Shown: positions 58,862-64,000 of the stretch, piece by piece
Numbering within the stretch: position 1 is the first letter of the stretch
How the letters are laid out: every line of letters begins with the position of its first letter
DNA from: Flavobacteriaceae bacterium GF1
GTDB lineage: Bacteria > Bacteroidota > Bacteroidia > Flavobacteriales > Flavobacteriaceae
DNA length: 64,000 nucleotides
Direction of reading: 5' to 3'
Assembly (NCBI GenBank): GCA_009797885.1
Contig: WNKP01000004.1
Location: 124,001-188,000 of the forward strand
The notes under the pieces: generated by a model
Told to the model about the DNA's origin: nothing
Database searches by the model: none
What the model saw: only the letters and a program-made list of their open reading frames with translations
Translations under genes and position numbers: made by a program

Positions 58862-58919
58862 CAAAAGTAATGGTGTTCCCTCTTTTATTCTTTCTAAAAA
58901 TTAGTATATTCTACCTTTA
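58862..58919. promoter_or_regulatory. Divergent promoter region of the hydroxyproline locus
   Basis: The 122-nt gap 58839-58960 carries a minus-strand TACTTTTG (58869-58862), 24 nt before the operon start codon, and a plus-strand TACCTTTA (58912-58919) ahead of the AraC gene. The AraC protein most likely binds between them. No obvious operator palindrome was found. Confidence 0.45.
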
Positions 58920-58960
58920 TATTACCCTTTTTTTCAACTCATACTCACAAGAAAGCCTAA

Positions 58961-59818
58961 ATGAAGGTATATCCATTTAAAATTCCCAAAAAACCCAATG
59001 AAAATGTAATCTTTCAGGTAGACCGTGCCAGACGTTTTTATGACAAGCTTCACCAACATCAGGAAATCCAGTTAAGCTATATCATTTCCGGTAGGGGAAA
59101 ACTGGTCGTTGGTAACGAGATTACCACCTTTAGATCGGGTGATTTTATTGGGATTGGTTCCAACCTACCCCATTTGTTCTTAAGCCATCCCGATTCGGAT
59201 AGTTCCCATAGGGCCTCCATATTCTTTACGGAAAACGCTTTTGGCCCAGGCTTTTTTGAGAATCAGGAAATGATTGTCCTACAACCAGTATTTAAGGACC
59301 TACTTTTTGGTTTTATGCTGAAGGACAAAAATGGTTTTATTGCGGACCTGTTCCATCGGTTGAAAAACGAACATAAATTTCAACTCTTTCTAAAGCTTTT
59401 GGAACTTTTACGGTTTGTGTCAAAAGTGGATAAAACCCCCTTGGTCCAAAAACCGTATGCCTTTAGAATTTCCAAAAATCAAGGACAACGCCTACAACTC
59501 ATATTCGACCATGTGATGCAGAACTTTCAAAATGAAATTTTATTGGAAGATGTCGCCCAAAAAATCCACATGAGCAAAAATGCTTTTTGTAGGTTCTTTA
59601 AACAACGTACGAACAAGACTTTCTTTCAATTTTTAACTGAGATACGTATTCAACATGCCTGTGAATTACTGAAAGAAATGCCGGAAACCCCAATTTCCGA
59701 GATTGCCCTACTATCGGGATACCCTTCCATTTCAAATTTTAACAGACAGTTCAAGGAAATTACCCATATCAACCCAAGCACCTATCGTTATCGCATTATT
59801 GAGGATATTGAGGCGTAA
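58961..59818 (+). CDS. AraC family transcriptional regulator of the hydroxyproline locus
   Basis: A 285-aa regulator. The N-terminal half is a cupin ligand-binding domain (FYDKLHQHQEIQLSYIISGRG, ITTFRSGDFIGIGSNLPHLF); the C-terminal 100 residues hold two helix-turn-helix motifs, LLEDVAQKIHMSKNAFCRFF and PISEIALLSGYPSISNFNRQ, followed by the signature INPSTYR. Divergent orientation next to the catabolic operon suggests that it activates these genes in response to hydroxyproline or an intermediate; a similar AraC gene accompanies the Pseudomonas putida cluster. ATG start at 58961. Confidence 0.9.
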   Translation: MKVYPFKIPKKPNENVIFQVDRARRFYDKLHQHQEIQLSYIISGRGKLVVGNEITTFRSGDFIGIGSNLPHLFLSHPDSDSSHRASIFFTENAFGPGFFENQEMIVLQPVFKDLLFGFMLKDKNGFIADLFHRLKNEHKFQLFLKLLELLRFVSKVDKTPLVQKPYAFRISKNQGQRLQLIFDHVMQNFQNEILLEDVAQKIHMSKNAFCRFFKQRTNKTFFQFLTEIRIQHACELLKEMPETPISEIALLSGYPSISNFNRQFKEITHINPSTYRYRIIEDIEA

Positions 59819-59850
59819 TCCCTATTTTTGAACGTTATATAAATGGAAAA

Positions 59851-61410
59851 ATGAAAAAACTGATTGCTGTTTTCGTAGCCATGGCCTTTGCCTGCAATTC
59901 TTCCCAGAAGACCGTAACGGAAACCCAAAAACCCCAAGAAGTAAACATTGATCCAGTGGATTTTGCATCGACCATTACGGAAGAGGAACTAAAAGAGCAC
60001 CTTTTTACCTATGCCTCAGATGACTTTGAAGGGCGTGAAACGGGCCAACCCGGCCAGAAAAAGGCTGTGGAGTATCTCAAAGACTATTACGAAACACTAG
60101 GTATTCCCGCGGCAAAAGCAGATGGGGATTATTTCCAAAAAGTGGCGCTGTCCATAAGTAATGTTCCCGTAGGAACGATGATCATTAACGGTCAGGATTT
60201 CCCGCTGGGAGACGATATCCTCACATTTTCAAAAGCAGAAGGAACATTAAACGAAATACTATATGTTGGCTATGGGATAGAGGAAGGTCCCTACTCGGAT
60301 TACCAGGGTATGGATGTTCAGGATAAAGTAGTGCTCATGAAATTTGGTGAGCCCAAAAACGAGGATGGTACTTATGTGATTTCCGGTACCAATGAGCAGT
60401 CCGTATGGAGCAATATGTCCGAGTCCATAGGAAAGCGTGTAGATCTTGCTACCCAAAAGGGCGCCAAAGGCGTGTTCTATTACGATCCGAATAATTTTGC
60501 GAGGTATAAACGCTATTTTGAATTTATGAAGACCAATAATAGTGGAAGGATGCAATTGAATGCAGAGACCAAGGATGATTTTTTGATCCTCCTTAATGAT
60601 ACGGCTATAGATGCCCTATATCCAAACCTGAAAAAAGATGATGGACAGGCCACCCTTTCTGCTTCCATAGATTTGCAAATTGAAAGTACGGATACCCAGA
60701 TTGATTCTGAAAATGTGGTGGCCCTACTTAAAGGTTCCAAAAAGCCCGATGAGTACCTGGTCATCTCGTCACATTTGGACCATATTGGTATAACGGCAGA
60801 TGGCAAAATCAATAATGGCGCCGATGATGACGGCTCCGGGACCGTTGCCATGTTGGAAATTGCCGAAGCTTTTAAAGATGCCGCCGATAAAGGTATGGGA
60901 CCGGATCGATCCATTGTTTTCCTTCATGTCACCGGTGAAGAAAAAGGGCTTTTGGGCTCCCAATATTATACGGACTATGAACCGATTGTCCCCTTGAAGA
61001 ATACCGTTGCCAATTTAAATATTGATATGATTGGGAGAATCGATCCCAAAAGGGAGGGCGACCGGAATTATGTGTATCTTATTGGTTCCGATAAATTGAG
61101 TACCGAACTCCATGAACTGTCCGAAGCGATCAACACCAAATACACCAACCTAGAATTGGACTACACCTATAATGACGAGAACGATCCCAATCGTTTTTAT
61201 TATAGAAGTGATCACTACAATTTTGCAAAGAACAATATTCCCATCATCTTTTATTTTAACGGGACCCATGAGGATTACCATAGGCCCGGAGATACCCCTG
61301 ATAAAATAAACTATGACCTTTTAAAAAACCGATCACAACTCATCTTCCACACGGCATGGGAAGTGGCCAATAGGGACAATCCCGTTCTTGTGGACAAGGC
61401 TATAAAGTAG
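59851..61410 (+). CDS. M28 family zinc peptidase lipoprotein
   Basis: A 519-aa protein with a lipoprotein-like signal (IAVFVAMAFACNSS; cysteine at residue 15), so probably envelope-anchored. A PA domain lies at about 125-235 (DILTFSKAEGTLNEILYVGYG), inserted in an M28 aminopeptidase domain. Zinc ligands are visible: ISSHLDHIG, GADDDGSGT, VTGEEKGLLGS (catalytic Glu), NIDMIGRID and THEDYHRPGDTPD. All appear intact. It would release N-terminal amino acids from peptides in the periplasm. The gap to the AraC gene is 32 nt, so cotranscription is possible. A terminator hairpin follows. Confidence 0.9.
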   Translation: MKKLIAVFVAMAFACNSSQKTVTETQKPQEVNIDPVDFASTITEEELKEHLFTYASDDFEGRETGQPGQKKAVEYLKDYYETLGIPAAKADGDYFQKVALSISNVPVGTMIINGQDFPLGDDILTFSKAEGTLNEILYVGYGIEEGPYSDYQGMDVQDKVVLMKFGEPKNEDGTYVISGTNEQSVWSNMSESIGKRVDLATQKGAKGVFYYDPNNFARYKRYFEFMKTNNSGRMQLNAETKDDFLILLNDTAIDALYPNLKKDDGQATLSASIDLQIESTDTQIDSENVVALLKGSKKPDEYLVISSHLDHIGITADGKINNGADDDGSGTVAMLEIAEAFKDAADKGMGPDRSIVFLHVTGEEKGLLGSQYYTDYEPIVPLKNTVANLNIDMIGRIDPKREGDRNYVYLIGSDKLSTELHELSEAINTKYTNLELDYTYNDENDPNRFYYRSDHYNFAKNNIPIIFYFNGTHEDYHRPGDTPDKINYDLLKNRSQLIFHTAWEVANRDNPVLVDKAIK

Positions 61411-61420
61411 TCCTATAAAA

Positions 61421-61453
61421 AACAAAAAGTCCCGCCTTTTCAAGGCAGGACTT
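61421..61453. terminator. Bidirectional terminator between the M28 peptidase gene and tRNA-His
   Basis: AAGTCCCGCCTT (61427-61438) pairs with AAGGCAGGACTT (61442-61453) around a 3-nt loop with one mismatch. On the minus strand it is followed by TTTTTGTTTTTT, a strong tract, so it mainly ends the tRNA-His transcript. Confidence 0.8.
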
Positions 61454-61465
61454 CATTTCACTTTT

Positions 61466-61543
61466 TGGGGTGGAAGACCGGGTTCGAACCGGCGACCTCT
61501 GGAACCACAATCCAGCGCTCTAACCAACTGAGCTACAACCACC
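61466..61543 (-). tRNA. tRNA-His (anticodon GTG), CCA encoded
   Basis: The minus strand folds as a tRNA: acceptor strand GTGGTTG, D arm GCTC...GAGC, anticodon arm CTGGA-TTGTGGT-TCCAG with anticodon GTG, a T arm around GTTCGAAC, then discriminator C and an encoded CCA. The extra 5' G (position -1 at 61543) that identifies tRNA-His pairs with C73. In the acceptor stem, positions 5-68 and 6-67 are U opposite U, so two adjacent pairs are not canonical. A good promoter and a terminator frame the gene. Confidence 0.95.
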
Positions 61544-61557
61544 ATTTTGAGCGGTCG

Positions 61558-61590
61558 CAAAGGTACTTTTTTTTGGAATAACCTACCAAA
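61558..61590 (-). promoter_or_regulatory. Promoter of tRNA-His
   Basis: On the minus strand TTTG (61590-61587), a 21-nt spacer and TACCTTTG (61565-61558) give a full match to the Bacteroidota consensus, ending 14 nt before the tRNA 5' end. Confidence 0.75.
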
Positions 61591-61669
61591 TAAAAATAAA
61601 ATAGCGTCATTAAAATTTGAAAAAAGCGTTCCGAGTCGTAAATTACTGGACATAAAATATTTAACTCAT

Positions 61670-63703
61670 TTGGAGTTGCGACCCATCCGCTTACCTCATT
61701 TTGATATCAGTCCGTTCCCCTATCAGCGGTGGTTTGTTTATGCCCTTTTATTGGCACTTCTACAAGGAAATATCTATGCGCAAAAAAAACTGACGGACAG
61801 CTTAATCCAAGAGAAGGACAGGCTTGAAAAACACTATGGATTTCAGCCTACGGATACCAATTACATTAAGGTGTTGTACAACCTGGGAACGAGTTACATC
61901 TATCAAATTCCCGATAGTACGAAATCCATCTCGGAAAGGGTCATACGCCTCAGTAAAGAGAGCGGATTCACCAAGGGATTGGCCGGTGGAAAGTTAGGAC
62001 TCGGCATTTACTGTCTTTTAAGGGGACACCACACAGCTGGATTTAAAAATATTGATGCGGCACTTGAACTGGCAAAAAAGGTAAATGCCGACACCATTTT
62101 TCTTAAAGGGTTGAATGCCAAAGCCCTCGGTCATTTTATGAAAGGGGATTACCCGGAAGCGTATTTGCTCTGTAAGGAAGGTGAACGGTATGCCGAAGAA
62201 AAAGGGGATACGGAAATGCAAGGATTCTTTCTCATGAACCTGGCCACGGCCTTTTCACTTCTAAAAGGTTACGAACAAGCCCTCCCCTATTATAACAAAG
62301 CACTACAACTCGTTGAAGCTTCCGGCGACGACCTACAGAAGGCACAGATCCAGGCCAATTTGGGGTATTTATACCTGCATACCAAAAACTATGAAAAGGC
62401 CAAGGAATATTGTAAAAAGTCCCTTGATGTACTGGGTAAAAAAAAGTATCAAGCTTTTGAGGCATTTGGATGGATTACGTTGGGAGAAGTGGCCATACGG
62501 GAAAAAAAATATGATGATGCGCTTGGATTCTTTTCAAAATCAGAAGCGCTATTGTTGCCCATCCAGGATCAACAACGTAAAGCGGAGACCTTGCAGGGAA
62601 TGGCCGATACCTACTATTTCAAAAAGGATTTCGCAAAGAGTTCTGAATACGCTAAAGCGGCAAAAAAAATAGCTACCAATATCAGTTACCACCAGGGTAT
62701 TGTTAGGGCCTCGGAACTATTGTACAAATTATATTTGGACCAGGACCAGTTAAAGGAAGCCCTGGAATATTTGCAGACCGCCAAGCATCTTTCCGACTCT
62801 ATATTGGAGTCGGAGAACAAAACAAAGTTTTTGATGTTGGAAGCCCAGGCCAAATTTGACAGGGAGCAGGAATTAAAGGAATTTGAGAACGAAAATGAGT
62901 TGGCTAGGCAACGGACCATTACCTACATTTCGGGAATACTGCTGACCACCCTTCTCATTATAATTTTATTGATCAGAAAAAATGCGAGTAACCAGAAAAA
63001 AGCCAATCTGACCTTACGGGAACTGAACAAAACCAAGGACAGATTATTTTCAATCATTGGCCATGACCTTAAAACACCCATTGGTACTTTACAAGAATTG
63101 CTTGAACTGTACGATGCCAATGAAATTTCGGAAAAAGATATGGCCAAATTTGCCCCAAGGCTCAAGCAGAATGTCGACCATAGTTCATTTACACTAAATA
63201 ATCTACTCTACTGGGCAAAGACCCAAATGAATGGAATACGACCCAATACAAAAGAGGTTTTGGTAAAACCCAAGGCCATGGACGTTCACAAGCTTTACAG
63301 CACCAAAATCAGGGCCAAGGAAATAAACATCCAATTTTCCATCGACTCCGATCTCAAAATCATGGTAGACCCCGTTCATCTGGATATTATTTTAAGGAAT
63401 GTCTTCTCCAATGCCATTAAGTTTACCCCAGAAAAGGGTACGATTTACTTTGCGGGCAGTGATACGGGTGACAAGACTGAAATTTCCGTTCGGGATACGG
63501 GTATTGGAATGAATCAGGAAACCGTAAAAGCCATTACCAGCGGCTCAATCATCAATTCAACGCCCGGGACAAAAAAAGAAAAAGGTACCGGAATTGGTTT
63601 GCAAATAGCACAAGAACTGATCAGGGTCAACAAGGGCTCCTTGAAAATTGAGAGTCAACTCAATAAAGGGAGTAGTATCTACCTTTATTTTTCCAATAAC
63701 TAA
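61670..63703 (+). CDS. TPR-containing sensor histidine kinase
   Basis: A protein of about 677 aa. A signal-type segment (RWFVYALLLALLQGNIYAQ) is followed by TPR helices at about 50-400 (ALPYYNKALQLVEASGDDLQ), a transmembrane helix (ITYISGILLTTLLIIILLI), and a kinase core: H-box IIGHDLKTPIGTLQEL, N-box NVFSNAIKFTPEKG, and G-boxes DTGIGM and KGTGIGLQI. All catalytic boxes are intact. No response regulator gene is adjacent, so its partner lies elsewhere. There is no ATG before the signal segment; TTG at 61670 (TTG GAG) is the best start. A frame start at 61547 would overlap the tRNA-His promoter and add unlikely sequence. Confidence 0.85.
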   Translation: MELRPIRLPHFDISPFPYQRWFVYALLLALLQGNIYAQKKLTDSLIQEKDRLEKHYGFQPTDTNYIKVLYNLGTSYIYQIPDSTKSISERVIRLSKESGFTKGLAGGKLGLGIYCLLRGHHTAGFKNIDAALELAKKVNADTIFLKGLNAKALGHFMKGDYPEAYLLCKEGERYAEEKGDTEMQGFFLMNLATAFSLLKGYEQALPYYNKALQLVEASGDDLQKAQIQANLGYLYLHTKNYEKAKEYCKKSLDVLGKKKYQAFEAFGWITLGEVAIREKKYDDALGFFSKSEALLLPIQDQQRKAETLQGMADTYYFKKDFAKSSEYAKAAKKIATNISYHQGIVRASELLYKLYLDQDQLKEALEYLQTAKHLSDSILESENKTKFLMLEAQAKFDREQELKEFENENELARQRTITYISGILLTTLLIIILLIRKNASNQKKANLTLRELNKTKDRLFSIIGHDLKTPIGTLQELLELYDANEISEKDMAKFAPRLKQNVDHSSFTLNNLLYWAKTQMNGIRPNTKEVLVKPKAMDVHKLYSTKIRAKEINIQFSIDSDLKIMVDPVHLDIILRNVFSNAIKFTPEKGTIYFAGSDTGDKTEISVRDTGIGMNQETVKAITSGSIINSTPGTKKEKGTGIGLQIAQELIRVNKGSLKIESQLNKGSSIYLYFSNN

Positions 63704-63922
63704 GAGCCTGTGTTTTCAATACTCCACGTAAAATCAATAATTGTCCACCACAACCGAAAAGTGGTTTGGATTTGTGGAACCACATTAAATTGGTCAAGGC
63801 AGTGTTATTTATCGACATAATACGGTTTTAGTCGCTAAAACACACAAAAAAGGACACTTCACAACATTTATTCGCACAAAATAAGCTGCACACCTAATTT
63901 TATACTATTAGATATTTTAGGT

Positions 63923-64000
63923 ATGCCCAAGCACCTAACCTACGACAACTCCAAATATGGCAATATTAGGGTGGTTTCCCTAACCATACTTGCCATTCTT
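63923..64000 (+). CDS. Start of an unidentified gene, cut by window end
   Basis: An ATG at 63923 opens a frame of 26 codons to the window edge. The visible sequence starts MPKHLTYDNSKYGNIRVV and runs into a hydrophobic stretch (SLTILAIL), suggesting a membrane or exported protein. Too little is seen to name it. The gap 63704-63922 between the kinase and this start shows no other clear feature. Confidence 0.45.
   Translation, partial: MPKHLTYDNSKYGNIRVVSLTILAIL

Noticed and set aside
63740-63790. A possible terminator hairpin after the last histidine kinase
   Set aside because: Only a short imperfect stem (CCACAA with TTGTGG) and no T-run could be found.

Overview
The window looks like chromosomal DNA of a Flavobacteriaceae bacterium (phylum Bacteroidota), possibly close to the Muricauda/Maribacter/Zobellia group, though the genus cannot be fixed from this stretch. 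Supporting signs are the gene families (DUF4834, YfhO, MenC-CPBP protease-short MenE order, HWE-type TPR kinases with LytTR regulators, TonB/carboxypeptidase-regulatory-like proteins, a probable sulfonolipid gene pair), Bacteroidota -7 boxes of the form TAnnTTTG, and the lack of obvious Shine-Dalgarno sequences. No phage, integrase, IS transposase, CRISPR array or rRNA operon was seen. About 55 genes are described, including one tRNA and one 57-aa gene that is easy to miss.

Layout. 1-4.7 kb: the 3' end of uvrA, an SRPBCC gene set between blocks of about 85-bp inverted repeats, a DUF5694-like lipoprotein, and a secreted Arg/Ser-rich protein behind a sigma-54-like promoter. 4.7-10.2 kb (minus): DUF4834, YfhO, a family-4 glycosyltransferase and a flippase in a tightly coupled envelope-polysaccharide operon. 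10.3-13.3 kb: an outer-membrane protein, a YghO-like acyltransferase and a fructosamine kinase. 13.3-15.7 kb (minus): an alpha-oxoamine synthase and a cysteine/cysteate synthase-like enzyme, a plausible start of sulfonolipid (capnine) synthesis. 15.7-28 kb: oligopeptidase B, YbaB, YegP-like protein, threonine aldolase, a zinc metalloprotease, prfB with its programmed frameshift, a TonB-type receptor and fumC. 28-38.1 kb: a coiled-coil membrane protein, an MBL-fold lipoprotein, ettA, an acyl-CoA carboxylase beta subunit, two carboxypeptidase-regulatory-like proteins and an M24 peptidase. 38.6-53 kb (minus): menaquinone genes menE, menC, menA, menD, menF and a hotdog thioesterase, interrupted by a CPBP protease, a TolB-like protein, a LytTR two-component pair, a SPOR-like protein, a CvfB-like RNA-binding protein and DUF2853. 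54-59.8 kb: a complete-looking trans-4-hydroxyproline catabolic operon with a divergent AraC regulator. 59.8-64 kb: an M28 peptidase lipoprotein, tRNA-His, a TPR histidine kinase, and the first codons of another gene.

The most unusual signal is a pair of intergenic elements built from strictly 7-bp-periodic repeats (31582-31768, directly upstream of ettA, and 38164-38546, between menE and the M24 peptidase). Each has one array on the plus strand, a 12-13 nt spacer, and a second array of the same degenerate heptamer (roughly NRRGTYA) in the opposite orientation. I know of no named element with this architecture in Bacteroidota. A second theme is TTG start codons in a TTGGA context, twice placed directly after the in-frame stop of the upstream gene (TAATTGGA).
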